DNA from: Pseudoselenomonas ruminantium
GTDB taxonomy: Bacteria; Bacillota; Negativicutes; Selenomonadales; Selenomonadaceae
Direction: 5' to 3'
DNA: 64,000 bases
Assembly: GCA_015058575.1 (NCBI GenBank)
Contig: SVBZ01000005.1
Location: 119,960 to 183,959, forward strand
Shown: in pieces, positions 36,402 to 46,466 of the stretch
Numbering within the stretch: the first letter of the stretch is position 1
Layout of the letters: each line of letters opens with the position of its first letter
The notes under the pieces: model-generated
What the model was told of the DNA's origin: nothing
Seen by the model: only the letters and a program-made list of their open reading frames with translations
Databases searched by the model: none
Translations under genes and position numbers: made by a program

Positions 36402-37607
36402 ATGAACCTTTCAATCAAGATTTTTATCGCTCTGATACTTTCTGTTGTCGTTGGCCTTATCGCCGGTGAAGCGGGATTGCCGTTCATCAACTGGTGGATT
36501 GCGCCAATTGGCACCATCTTCATCAATCTCATCAAGATGATGATCGTACCAGTTGTATTCTTTTCCCTCGTCCTTGGTATGACAAGTCTTGGCGATACGA
36601 AGAAATTGGGGCGCATTGGTCTTAAGACCATCCTGCTCTATCTTTGCACAACGGCAGTGGCTATCATCATTGGTTTCGGCATTGCCGGTCTTATCCACCC
36701 AGGCGTGGGCTTGCAGATGGCCAGTGAGGCTGCTGTCAAAGTCAAGGAAGCCCCATCGGTCATGCAGGTGTTTGTGGCCATGGTTCCTGCGAATCCAATC
36801 GAGGCGATGGCTAAGGCACAGATCCTGCCAGTCATCATCTTTTCGTTGTTTGTCGGCGTCGGCATCCTGAAGGTTGGCGGCGAGCGGGCGGAACTGCTCG
36901 TCAAATTCTTCGATGCGGGTGCAGAGGTATCTTACAAAATCATCGGTATTGTCATGAGCTTTGCTCCATACGGTGTTTTTGCCTTGTTGCTGCCGGTTGT
37001 AGCCAAGAACGGCCCCAAAGTATTACTGCCGCTGATGTCGGTCATCGCCTGCGTGGCTATTGGCTGCGCTATCCACGCGATAGCGGTCTATTCGACGCTG
37101 GCAAAGGTTTGGGGCGGCCATACGCCGCTGGAATTCTTCAAAGGCATGAGTGAACAGATGCTTATTGCTTTCACGACCTGCTCGAGTGCGGCATCCTTGC
37201 CAGTAAACATGAAGAACTGCCAGGAGAAACTTGGCGTGTCCCGCGAGGTTTCGTCGTTCGTGCTGCCGCTTGGCGCGACCATCAATATGGACGGCACGGC
37301 ACTTTACATGGGCGTCTGTACGCTGTTTATCGCCAATGTATTTGGTGTCGATTTGACAGCTGGCCAGATGATGATGATTGTGCTGACAGGCACGCTGGCA
37401 TCGATAGGTACCGCAGGTGTTCCGGGAGCTGGTCTCATTATGCTGGCGATGGTGCTGCAGTCTGTGGGTCTGCCAATCGAGGGCCTGGCCTTGGTGGCTG
37501 GTATTGACCGCGTCCTCGATATGTTCCGTACCTGCCTCAATATCACTGGCGATGGTGCGGTGACGATTGTCATGGACCAGGAGGAGAAAAAACACGCGGT
37601 TGCGTGA
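36402..37607 (+). CDS. Dicarboxylate/amino acid:cation symporter (DAACS family)
   Basis: FTTCSSAASLPVNMKNCQEKLGVSREVSSFVLPLGATINMDGTALYMGV signature. Confidence 0.95.
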   Translation: MNLSIKIFIALILSVVVGLIAGEAGLPFINWWIAPIGTIFINLIKMMIVPVVFFSLVLGMTSLGDTKKLGRIGLKTILLYLCTTAVAIIIGFGIAGLIHPGVGLQMASEAAVKVKEAPSVMQVFVAMVPANPIEAMAKAQILPVIIFSLFVGVGILKVGGERAELLVKFFDAGAEVSYKIIGIVMSFAPYGVFALLLPVVAKNGPKVLLPLMSVIACVAIGCAIHAIAVYSTLAKVWGGHTPLEFFKGMSEQMLIAFTTCSSAASLPVNMKNCQEKLGVSREVSSFVLPLGATINMDGTALYMGVCTLFIANVFGVDLTAGQMMMIVLTGTLASIGTAGVPGAGLIMLAMVLQSVGLPIEGLALVAGIDRVLDMFRTCLNITGDGAVTIVMDQEEKKHAVA

Positions 37608-37632
37608 TATCGTTAGGTTACAGCAGTTTGGG

Positions 37633-37671
37633 CACGCCGTCATCCGCAGGCTGGATGATGGCGTGTTTTTT
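37633..37671 (+). terminator. Intrinsic terminator after symporter
   Basis: CACGCCGTCATCC / GGATGATGGCGTG followed by TTTTTT. Confidence 0.93.
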
Positions 37672-37704
37672 GTAAGAAAAAATCACGGAATTTTATTTTT
37701 AGGA

Positions 37705-37734
37705 TTGCATTTTAGAGGCAGGCCATGATATAAT
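37705..37734 (+). promoter_or_regulatory. Predicted promoter of rpsB-tsf
   Basis: TTGCAT-N18-TATAAT. Confidence 0.7.
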
Positions 37735-37771
37735 ATCCCACGGTGTAATAAAAAGCATGGGTTTCCGATAT

Positions 37772-37842
37772 CTGCCCTGTGCCCTGATACAGGGTGGTGC
37801 AGAAGATGAGGAGCCCAGAAGAAAAAAACAGGAGGTGCACCA
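37772..37842 (+). promoter_or_regulatory. Candidate structured rpsB 5' leader
   Basis: Hairpin CTGC..CCCTGATACAGGG..GCAG (37772-37802), and TGGTGCA (37795-37801) perfectly complementary to TGCACCA (37836-37842) flanking the SD. Confidence 0.4.
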
Positions 37843-37844
37843 AC

Positions 37845-38564
37845 ATGGCAGTTATTTCCATGAAACAGTTACTTGAAGCAGGTGTCCACTTCGGACATCA
37901 GACCCGCCGTTGGAACCCGAAGATGGCTAAATACATCTTTACGGAGCGCAATGGCATCTACATCATCGACCTGCAGAAGACCGTCAAGAAGGTTGACGAG
38001 GCTTATGCATTCCTTCGCAGCGTTGCTGAAGAAGGCAAGAACATCCTCTTCGTTGGTACGAAGAAACAGGCTCAGGAGGCTATCAAAGAAGAGTCCCTGC
38101 GCGCTAACATGTTCTATGTCAACGAGCGTTGGCTCGGCGGCATGATGACGAACTTCCAGACGATCCAGAAGCGCGTTGCCCGTCTCAAAGAGCTCGAGGC
38201 TATGGAAGCTGATGGCACGTTCGAAGTTCTTACGAAGAAAGAAGTACAGGTTCTCCGCCATGAGATGGAGAAACTCGAGAAATACCTCGGCGGTATCAAA
38301 GATATGAACAAGCTGCCGGGCGCTCTCTTCATCGTCGATCCGCGTAAAGAGCGTATCGCTGTTGCTGAGGCTCGCAAGCTCAACATTCCTATCGTTGCAA
38401 TCGTTGATACGAACTGCGATCCGGATGAGATCGATTATGTCATCCCGGGTAACGATGATGCTATCCGTGCCGTCAAGCTGCTGACGGGCCGTATGGCTGA
38501 CGCTGTCCTCGAAGGCCGTCAGGGCCAGGATGGCGAGGCTGCTGATACGAAAGCTGCTGAGTAA
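37845..38564 (+). CDS. rpsB: 30S ribosomal protein S2
   Basis: [41 protein letters not shown]. Confidence 0.98.
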   Translation: MAVISMKQLLEAGVHFGHQTRRWNPKMAKYIFTERNGIYIIDLQKTVKKVDEAYAFLRSVAEEGKNILFVGTKKQAQEAIKEESLRANMFYVNERWLGGMMTNFQTIQKRVARLKELEAMEADGTFEVLTKKEVQVLRHEMEKLEKYLGGIKDMNKLPGALFIVDPRKERIAVAEARKLNIPIVAIVDTNCDPDEIDYVIPGNDDAIRAVKLLTGRMADAVLEGRQGQDGEAADTKAAE

Positions 38565-38588
38565 TCCAGACTCACTACGAGAAATCAT

Positions 38589-38623
38589 GACGGGGTAAGG
38601 GAATAATTATCCCTTACCCCGTC
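38589..38623 (+). terminator. Strong rpsB-tsf intergenic hairpin without a T-tract (attenuator or stability element)
   Basis: Perfect 14-bp stem GACGGGGTAAGGGA / TCCCTTACCCCGTC followed by ATTCATT. Confidence 0.6.
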
Positions 38624-38664
38624 ATTCATTATGAAATCAAGCTGATTTTAGGAGGAAGAAGTAA

Positions 38665-39531
38665 ATGGCAATCACTGCTGCACTGGTAAAAGAACTGCGC
38701 GAGAAAACGGGCGCAGGCATGATGGACTGCAAAAAAGCTCTGACGGCTGTCGATGGCGACATGGAGAAGGCAATCGACTTCCTGCGTGAGAAAGGTATCG
38801 CTAAAGCTGAGAAGAAAGCTGGCCGCGTTGCTGCAGAGGGCGCTGTCGCTGCTTATGTCAGCGAGGACGCTAAGATCGGTGCTGTTGTCGAAATCAACTG
38901 CGAGACGGACTTTGCTGCTGGCAATGAGCAGTTCAAAGCTCTGACGGCTAAGATTTCCAAGCACATCGTCGAGACGAAACCGGCAGATCTCGATGCGCTG
39001 AACAACAGCGAGATCGATGGCAAGAAGGTTTCTGACCTCATCACAGAAGCTACGGCTACGATCGGTGAGAAGATTTCCCTGCGCCGCTTTGCATGCTATG
39101 AAACGGAAGGCCGTGTAGCCAGCTACATCCACATGGGCGGCAAGATCGGTGTCCTCGTTGACATGACGGCTGGCGATGAAGCACTCGGCAAGGATATTGC
39201 TATGCAGATTGCTGCTGCTGCTCCGACGGCTATCGATCGTTCCGGTGTTGATGCAGCTGACCTCGAGCATGAGAAGGAAGTCCTCCGCAAGCAGGCTGAG
39301 GAAGAAGGCAAACCGGCTAACATCATCGAGCGCATGGTTGAAGGCCGCATCAATAAGTTCTACAAAGAAGTTTGCCTGAATGAGCAGATTTTCGTAAAAG
39401 ATTCCGAGAAGACGGTTTCTGACGTTTTGGGCGATGTCAAAGTTACGGCATTTACGCGCTTCCAGCTTGGCGAAGGTATCGAGAAGAAGGAAGAGAACTT
39501 TGCTGCTGAGGTCGCTGCACAGATGAAATAA
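38665..39531 (+). CDS. tsf: Elongation factor Ts
   Basis: [37 protein letters not shown]. Confidence 0.98.
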   Translation: MAITAALVKELREKTGAGMMDCKKALTAVDGDMEKAIDFLREKGIAKAEKKAGRVAAEGAVAAYVSEDAKIGAVVEINCETDFAAGNEQFKALTAKISKHIVETKPADLDALNNSEIDGKKVSDLITEATATIGEKISLRRFACYETEGRVASYIHMGGKIGVLVDMTAGDEALGKDIAMQIAAAAPTAIDRSGVDAADLEHEKEVLRKQAEEEGKPANIIERMVEGRINKFYKEVCLNEQIFVKDSEKTVSDVLGDVKVTAFTRFQLGEGIEKKEENFAAEVAAQMK

Positions 39532-39560
39532 GCCATTTCCAATCAGGAAATGTGGTTACG

Positions 39561-39593
39561 GGAGTACATCCGTCAGGATGTGCTCCTTTTTTT
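39561..39593 (+). terminator. Intrinsic terminator after tsf
   Basis: GGAGTACATCC / GGATGTGCTCC followed by TTTTTTT. Confidence 0.92.
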
Positions 39594-39654
39594 GCGAAAA
39601 GGGCAAATCGGTGGGGAGAAACATTGTTTCACATCGCGTTTTCATGTATAATAG

Positions 39655-40433
<779 letters not shown>

Positions 40434-40434
<1 letters not shown>

Positions 40435-40991
40435 TGATCAAAGATATCCTTGCTTCCCATGAGGAACGCATGCAGAAGTCCATTGAGGCACTCAAACGCG
40501 AATTTGCTACGCTGCGTGCTGGCCGTGCTACGCCGTCCTTGCTCGACAAGGTCACGGTTGACTACTATGGCGCACCGACGCCTGTCAATCAGATTGCCAA
40601 GGTTTCTGTTCCGGAGCCGCGCATGATCATCATCCAGCCTTACGAGAAATCTATCCTTCACGATATTGAAGTCGCTATCATGAAGTCCGATCTTGGCTTA
40701 TCGCCGAACTCGGATGGTACGGCTATCCGTCTGGCTATTCCTGCATTGACGCAGGAGCGCCGCCAGGAACTCGTCAAGGCAGTCAACAAGAAGGCTGAGG
40801 AGGCAAAAGTAGCTATCCGCAATGTCCGCCGTGATGGTAACGATGCAATCAAGAAACTCGAGAAGGCCAAGGAAATCACAGAAGATGATTCTAAACGCGG
40901 CCAGGAGAGCATGCAAAAGCTTGTCGACAAATATATCAAGCTTGTCGATACGACGAAGGATGCCAAAGAGAAAGAGGTCATGGAAGTCTGA
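40434..40991 (+). CDS. frr: Ribosome recycling factor
   Basis: [42 protein letters not shown] coupling with pyrH. Confidence 0.97.
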
Positions 40992-40992
40992 T

Positions 40993-41193
40993 ATGGCCTT
41001 GGATGTAATCGGCCGTCCCTGGCTGGAAGCGGAGCAGCTGCTCCGGCAGGCAGGGACTCCTTTCCAGACGGAAATATCATGCCCAACGCGTGATTTTTTC
41101 AAGACAGATTCGAGCTGTCTTTTCGTTGTCCGTGAGCGCAGCCTTGCGGATGGCACGCTGCTTGTGACCCTAGTGGCTAAGCAGAAGAAATAA
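40993..41193 (+). CDS. Uncharacterised 66-aa protein, PASTA-like pattern
   Basis: MALDVIGRPWLEAEQLLRQAGTPFQTEISCPTRDFFKTDSSCLFVVRERSLADGTLLVTLVAKQKK; immediately follows frr. Confidence 0.7.
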   Translation: MALDVIGRPWLEAEQLLRQAGTPFQTEISCPTRDFFKTDSSCLFVVRERSLADGTLLVTLVAKQKK

Positions 41194-41212
41194 GCGAAGG
41201 AGGTGTCTGAGT

Positions 41213-41383
41213 ATGGCATACAAAATCAATGATGACTGCATTTCGTGCGGTTCCTGCGCTGCTACTTGCCCAGTTGAGGCTATCAGCGAAGGTGCTGAGC
41301 ACTATGAAATCGATGCAGACAAATGCGTAGAGTGCGGCGCTTGCGCTGCTGGCTGCCCGGTATCCGCTATCGAGGCTCCCTGA
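41213..41383 (+). CDS. 2[4Fe-4S] ferredoxin (56 aa, below ORF-track cutoff)
   Basis: MAYKINDDCISCGSCAATCPVEAISEGAEHYEIDADKCVECGACAAGCPVSAIEAP: two CxxCxxCxxxCP clusters; SD GGAGGTG. Confidence 0.96.
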   Translation: MAYKINDDCISCGSCAATCPVEAISEGAEHYEIDADKCVECGACAAGCPVSAIEAP

Positions 41384-41417
41384 CGCATGAGGGAACGTTA
41401 GGTTCCATTGGGAATGG

Positions 41418-41460
41418 GCCCCTCTTACGGCTTGACGGAAGAGGGGCTTGTTCTTATATT
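41418..41460 (+). terminator. Intrinsic terminator after ferredoxin
   Basis: GCCCCTCTT ... AAGAGGGGC followed by TTGTTCTTATATTTT. Confidence 0.8.
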
Positions 41461-41497
41461 TTAGGAGAAGCAATATCCTGAAACGAGGGATTATAAT

Positions 41498-42316
41498 ATG
41501 ATAAAGAAAATTCTAGGGACAATTGGCAAATCGGTTGTCTCGGGGGGCAGCTTTGAAATCCCCGCGCATGATTCACCACTGTTTGCCAGGATTGACTGGG
41601 AAAAACTGCCGCGTCATGTGGCTGTCATCATGGATGGCAATGGCCGTTGGGCCAAAGGGCAGGGAATGCTGCGCACAGCCGGTCATACGGCTGGTGTCAA
41701 GACGCTCAAGAACATACTAAAGACGGCTATTGGCCTTAAACTCGATGCCTTGACGGTCTATGCTTTTTCAACGGAGAATTGGAAGCGGCCGCATACGGAG
41801 GTCGAGTTCCTCATGAACCTTTTTTCCGAGTATCTCAAAAAGGAATTGCAGGAGATGCATGAGGATAACGTCCAGATTCATTTCATTGGCCGTATCGATG
41901 GGCTGCCGGCGTCATTGCAGAAGCAAATGCGTGAAGCTGAGATGCTCATGAAGGACAATACGGGCGTGAAATTCAACGTAGCAGTGAATTACGGTGGCCA
42001 GGATGAGATTGTCCGCAGCGTACAGTCCATTGTCAAAAGGGTTCAGGCCGGTGAGCTGGCGGCAGAGGATATTAATGAAGACGTCATTGAGTCTGCGCTT
42101 GATACGCAGGGCAATCTGCCCGTCGATCTCGTGATCCGCACAAGCGGCGATCAGCGCTTGTCGAACTTCCTGTTGTGGCAGGCGGCCTATGCGGAATTCT
42201 GGTTCACGGATACGAATTGGCCCGATTTTACACCCGAGTGCTTTGTGGATGCCATGGTAGACTATGCAGGCCGCGACCGCCGGTTCGGCGGGCTTACGAA
42301 GCCGGAGGGAAAATAA
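41498..42316 (+). CDS. uppS: Isoprenyl transferase (undecaprenyl diphosphate synthase)
   Basis: HVAVIMDGNGRWAKGQG; TVYAFSTENWKRP; DLVIRTSGDQRLSNFLLWQAAYAEFWF. Confidence 0.97.
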   Translation: MIKKILGTIGKSVVSGGSFEIPAHDSPLFARIDWEKLPRHVAVIMDGNGRWAKGQGMLRTAGHTAGVKTLKNILKTAIGLKLDALTVYAFSTENWKRPHTEVEFLMNLFSEYLKKELQEMHEDNVQIHFIGRIDGLPASLQKQMREAEMLMKDNTGVKFNVAVNYGGQDEIVRSVQSIVKRVQAGELAAEDINEDVIESALDTQGNLPVDLVIRTSGDQRLSNFLLWQAAYAEFWFTDTNWPDFTPECFVDAMVDYAGRDRRFGGLTKPEGK

Positions 42317-42334
42317 GGATTAGGAGCGTTAGGA

Positions 42335-43165
42335 TTGATTACAAGAATAATAACAGGTCTTATCGGTATTGCATTGGCTGCTTATGTCATTCAGGCTGGC
42401 GGCATTCTGTTTGCTGGTTTTGCCTTGGTACTCGGACTCATCGCCTGGTTTGAGTATGTCCGGGCATTTGGCGAGCGCGGTATGGGACTGACTTTACTGA
42501 CAGGCTTTCTAGGTATTGCTGCTCTGTGGTATACAGGCTGGCAGGGAAATATTGAGCTCATGCTGGCAGCAGCGACACTGACTGTGGCGGTAGTACTACT
42601 TGAAAGTGTGCTGCTCCGCAGTTCGGTCAGCATTGTGGATGCGGTCACTTCAGTGACAGGGATACTCTATATCGGTTTTCCATTCGCTTACATGGTCATG
42701 CTGCGTGAATGGCCGGATACGCGGATGATAACAACGCAGCTGGGCAATTTTGAGTTTGGCTGTGCCTTGATTTGGATTATGTTCATTGGTACCTGGGCTA
42801 GTGACACGTTTGCATATTTTACGGGTTCGGCCATCGGCCGGCATAAGCTTTGTCCAAGCATCAGTCCGAACAAGACAATCGAGGGGTTTCTCGGTTCGTT
42901 GGCCGGCACGACGGCAGCTGTGGCTGGTTTGGGAATTTTTTTTGGACTGCCTGTGCAGGAAATGGCTATCCTGGGACTACTCATTGCGGTCCTGGCAACG
43001 CTCGGTGATTTGGTGGAATCGGTAGCTAAACGCTATGCGGGCATCAAGGATTCAGGTAACCTCATCCCAGGGCATGGTGGCATCTGGGATCGCTTTGACA
43101 GCGTGCTGTTTACGGCGCCGCTGGTCTACTATTTTGTGAAATTCGTCGGTCTGGCGATGAAGTAA
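42335..43165 (+). CDS. cdsA: Phosphatidate cytidylyltransferase
   Basis: SPNKTIEGFLGSLAGT and KDSGNLIPGHGGIWDRFDSVLFTAP. Confidence 0.96.
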   Translation: MITRIITGLIGIALAAYVIQAGGILFAGFALVLGLIAWFEYVRAFGERGMGLTLLTGFLGIAALWYTGWQGNIELMLAAATLTVAVVLLESVLLRSSVSIVDAVTSVTGILYIGFPFAYMVMLREWPDTRMITTQLGNFEFGCALIWIMFIGTWASDTFAYFTGSAIGRHKLCPSISPNKTIEGFLGSLAGTTAAVAGLGIFFGLPVQEMAILGLLIAVLATLGDLVESVAKRYAGIKDSGNLIPGHGGIWDRFDSVLFTAPLVYYFVKFVGLAMK

Positions 43166-43184
43166 GAAGTAAGGAGATTCGGCG

Positions 43185-44333
43185 ATGAAAAATATTGCAG
43201 TATTAGGTTCGACTGGGTCGATTGGCACTCAGACGCTGGATGTGGTGCGCAGCCATCCGGAGTTATTCCATATCTCAGTGCTGGCGGCAAATGCTAGTGA
43301 TGAACTGCTCGAAAAGCAGATTCGTGAATTTGAGCCGGAACTTGCGGTTTTATCCGATGAAGCGGCATATAACCGTTTAAAGAGCCGTTACAGCGGCCCT
43401 ACCAAGTTGGCTGGTGGCCGGCAGGCTTTTATCGATGCAGCTGCGGTTACTGAAGTTGACACGGTAGTGACTTCGATGATGGGATTTGCTGGCTTGGAAC
43501 CGACGATGAAGGCACTGGAGGCCAAGAAGGACATCGCCTTGGCGAATAAGGAAACCCTTGTTGTTGCTGGTGAGATTGTCATGCGCCGCGCCAAGGAACA
43601 GGGAGTATCCATCCTGCCGGTTGATAGCGAGCATTGTGCTTTTTTCCAGTGCCTGCAGGGGGAACGCCTCGCTACGGTGGAGAAGCTGCTGCTTACGTGT
43701 TCGGGTGGCCCTTTCCGTGGCAGGAAACGGGAGCAGCTTAAAGATGCTACCCGTGATCAGGTCCTGGCCCATCCAACTTGGAACATGGGGCAGAAAATCA
43801 CAGTAGATTCTGCGACAGTGGTCAACAAGGGGCTGGAGGTCATTGAGGCCAAATGGCTCTATGGTGTGCGTTACGATCAGATTCAGGTGGTAGTGCATCC
43901 GCAGAGCATTGTGCATTCGATGGTGCAATTCCACGATGGTGCGGTCATTGCACAGCTAGGTTCCACAGATATGAAACTGCCGATCCAGTATGCATTGACC
44001 TATCCGGAACGCACGGATTCGCGGTTTGAGCGGCTGGATTTCTGGAAGATGAAGGATCTGACTTTTGCTGAGCCAGATACGGAGACGTTCAAAGGACTGA
44101 AATTTGCCTATGAAGCCGGGGCTATGGGCGGCAGCATGCCGTGTGTTTTCAATGCTGCGAATGAAGTGGCAGTTGGCGCTTTCCTCAAGGGGAAAATCAA
44201 GTTTCTGGATATTTACGATATCATCGAAGAAACCATGCTGAAACGTGAGTGCATCGTTGCACCGACACTTCAGGAATTGTTTGAAGAAGACCGCTGGGCA
44301 CGTGAGTTTGCAGCATCCTTGTTGCGAAAGTAA
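43185..44333 (+). CDS. dxr: 1-deoxy-D-xylulose 5-phosphate reductoisomerase
   Basis: IAVLGSTGSIGTQTLDVV, ANKETLVVAGEIV, PVDSEHCAFFQCL. Confidence 0.97.
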   Translation: MKNIAVLGSTGSIGTQTLDVVRSHPELFHISVLAANASDELLEKQIREFEPELAVLSDEAAYNRLKSRYSGPTKLAGGRQAFIDAAAVTEVDTVVTSMMGFAGLEPTMKALEAKKDIALANKETLVVAGEIVMRRAKEQGVSILPVDSEHCAFFQCLQGERLATVEKLLLTCSGGPFRGRKREQLKDATRDQVLAHPTWNMGQKITVDSATVVNKGLEVIEAKWLYGVRYDQIQVVVHPQSIVHSMVQFHDGAVIAQLGSTDMKLPIQYALTYPERTDSRFERLDFWKMKDLTFAEPDTETFKGLKFAYEAGAMGGSMPCVFNAANEVAVGAFLKGKIKFLDIYDIIEETMLKRECIVAPTLQELFEEDRWAREFAASLLRK

Positions 44334-44348
44334 AGGACAGGTGTTGAT

Positions 44349-45386
44349 ATGGTTTTGACATTAGCAGCAGCTATTTTCGTATTTGGCATGCTGGTGCTGG
44401 TTCATGAGCTGGGGCATTTTCTGACGGCAAAGCTTACCGGGATGCGCGTAGATGAATTCGCGATTGGTTTTGGCCCGAAACTCATCAGTCATCGCTGGGG
44501 CGAGACTGAGTACTCGCTGCGGGTGATTCCGCTCGGGGGCTTCAATGATATCGCGGGCATGAATCCAGCCGATAATGATGCGGGAGAGCGTGGCTATTGC
44601 GCGAAACCGGTGTTGTCGCGAATGATCGTCATTTTAGCTGGATCGGCAATGAATTTCATCCTGCCGGTATTCTTGTTCTTTGGGATTTTTTTCTTTGCTG
44701 GTGTCAGTACGCCGAATCCTGAGCCTGTCTTCGGAACGGTAATCGAGGGCAAGCCGGCGGCAGAAGCTGGTCTGCAGGCTGGCGATCGTGTGCTGTCTAT
44801 CGACGGGCGCAGCATCAGCAAGTGGGCGGAGTTCGTTGATGGCATCAAGGACAACACGGGGCAGCCGGTGGAACTGGTCGTCCAGCGTGGCGATCAGCAG
44901 CTGACGACGACAATGACGCCGGTTTATGATGACAAGGCAAAAAAGGCCATGGTCGGTGTAATGAGTTCGTTGGATACCCGTATGCCCGGGCTGCTGGAAT
45001 CCTGGCAGCTGGCTGGGCAGAAGACGGTGGCAATTGTTGTCATGATGCTTGATGCACTTTACAAAATCCTGCTTGAGCTTTCCGGCGCGGAACTCGCGGG
45101 GCCAATCGGTGTTGCGCAGATGGCCGGCGAAGTGGCACAGATGGGATTTGTACCGCTGCTGAATTTTGCAGCCTTCTTGAGCCTTAATTTGGGCATCGTC
45201 AATCTCTTGCCAATCCCCGCGCTGGATGGTGGTCATTTTGCGGGGCTTTGTGTAGAGGCTGTCCGAGGGAAACCAATGGGACCTAAAGCGCTGGAATATA
45301 CGCAGAAAATCGGCATTGTACTGCTGATTCTTTTGATGATTCTTGCCACCAAGAATGATATTGTACGCATCTTTACGGGAGGCTGA
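44349..45386 (+). CDS. rseP: RIP metalloprotease RseP
   Basis: HELGHF zinc motif, PDZ domain, NLLPIPALDGGHF. Confidence 0.96.
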   Translation: MVLTLAAAIFVFGMLVLVHELGHFLTAKLTGMRVDEFAIGFGPKLISHRWGETEYSLRVIPLGGFNDIAGMNPADNDAGERGYCAKPVLSRMIVILAGSAMNFILPVFLFFGIFFFAGVSTPNPEPVFGTVIEGKPAAEAGLQAGDRVLSIDGRSISKWAEFVDGIKDNTGQPVELVVQRGDQQLTTTMTPVYDDKAKKAMVGVMSSLDTRMPGLLESWQLAGQKTVAIVVMMLDALYKILLELSGAELAGPIGVAQMAGEVAQMGFVPLLNFAAFLSLNLGIVNLLPIPALDGGHFAGLCVEAVRGKPMGPKALEYTQKIGIVLLILLMILATKNDIVRIFTGG

Positions 45387-45392
45387 CTATAG

Positions 45393-46466
45393 ATGATGAA
45401 ACGCAAGCATACCCGCCAGATTCATATCGGGCCGGTTGCAATTGGCGGTGGCGCACCGATTTCGGTGCAGTCGATGTGTAATACGAAGACGACGGATACC
45501 GAGGCGACGGTAGCGCAGATCAAGGCGTTGCAGGCGGCTGGCTGTGATATTGTCCGCTTGGCTGTACCGGACATGGAGGCGGCCAGGAATCTTGGCAATA
45601 TCATCCGGGCGGTGGATGTGCCGCTCGTTGCCGATATTCATTTTGACTATAAGCTCGCATTGGAAGCAATCGAGCAAGGCATTTCAGCCTTGCGGCTGAA
45701 TCCGGGAAATATCGGTGGGGAGGAAAAGGTCAAGGCAGTCGTGCAGGCTGCCAAGGCAAAACATATTCCCATCCGCATCGGTGTCAATGCGGGCTCGCTC
45801 GACAAGAAAATCCTGGCCAAATATGGGGCGGTAACACCCGAGGCTCTTGTTGAGTCAGCTATGCAGCATATCCGCATCCTTGAAGCACTGGATTTTCACG
45901 ATATGAAAATCTCCCTCAAGGCACATGACGTACCATTGACATTGGCGGCCTACCGTTTGATGAGCAAGACGGTAGATTATCCGTTGCATCTTGGCATTAC
46001 CGAGGCGGGGACAGTCAATACAGGTATCATCAAATCTGCTGTCGGTATTGGCGCATTGCTGGCTGAGGGCATTGGCGATACCTTCCGCATCTCGCTGACG
46101 GGCGATCCTGTCGTTGAAGTCAAGGTGGCCAATGAAATCTTGAAGTCATTGGGGCTCAAGGAATATGGACCAACGCTTGTTGCTTGTCCAACCTGTGGCC
46201 GGACGAGCATCGATTTACCAGCGATTGCTGCCCAGGTAGAAAAAAAACTAGAGGGTATCAAGGAACCAATCGATGTTGCTGTGATGGGCTGTGTCGTCAA
46301 CGGGCCGGGTGAGGCACGCGGTGCGGATGTCGGCATTGCCGGAGGTAATGGAGAAGGCCTTATTTTCCGCAAAGGAGAAATCATCCGCAAGGTACCGGAA
46401 AATATACTGGTCGATGAATTGTTCAAGGAAATCGACGCAATTTTGGAGGAACGCAGACAAAAATGA
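45393..46466 (+). CDS. ispG: Flavodoxin-dependent HMBPP synthase IspG/GcpE
   Basis: [52 protein letters not shown]. Confidence 0.97.
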   Translation: MMKRKHTRQIHIGPVAIGGGAPISVQSMCNTKTTDTEATVAQIKALQAAGCDIVRLAVPDMEAARNLGNIIRAVDVPLVADIHFDYKLALEAIEQGISALRLNPGNIGGEEKVKAVVQAAKAKHIPIRIGVNAGSLDKKILAKYGAVTPEALVESAMQHIRILEALDFHDMKISLKAHDVPLTLAAYRLMSKTVDYPLHLGITEAGTVNTGIIKSAVGIGALLAEGIGDTFRISLTGDPVVEVKVANEILKSLGLKEYGPTLVACPTCGRTSIDLPAIAAQVEKKLEGIKEPIDVAVMGCVVNGPGEARGADVGIAGGNGEGLIFRKGEIIRKVPENILVDELFKEIDAILEERRQK

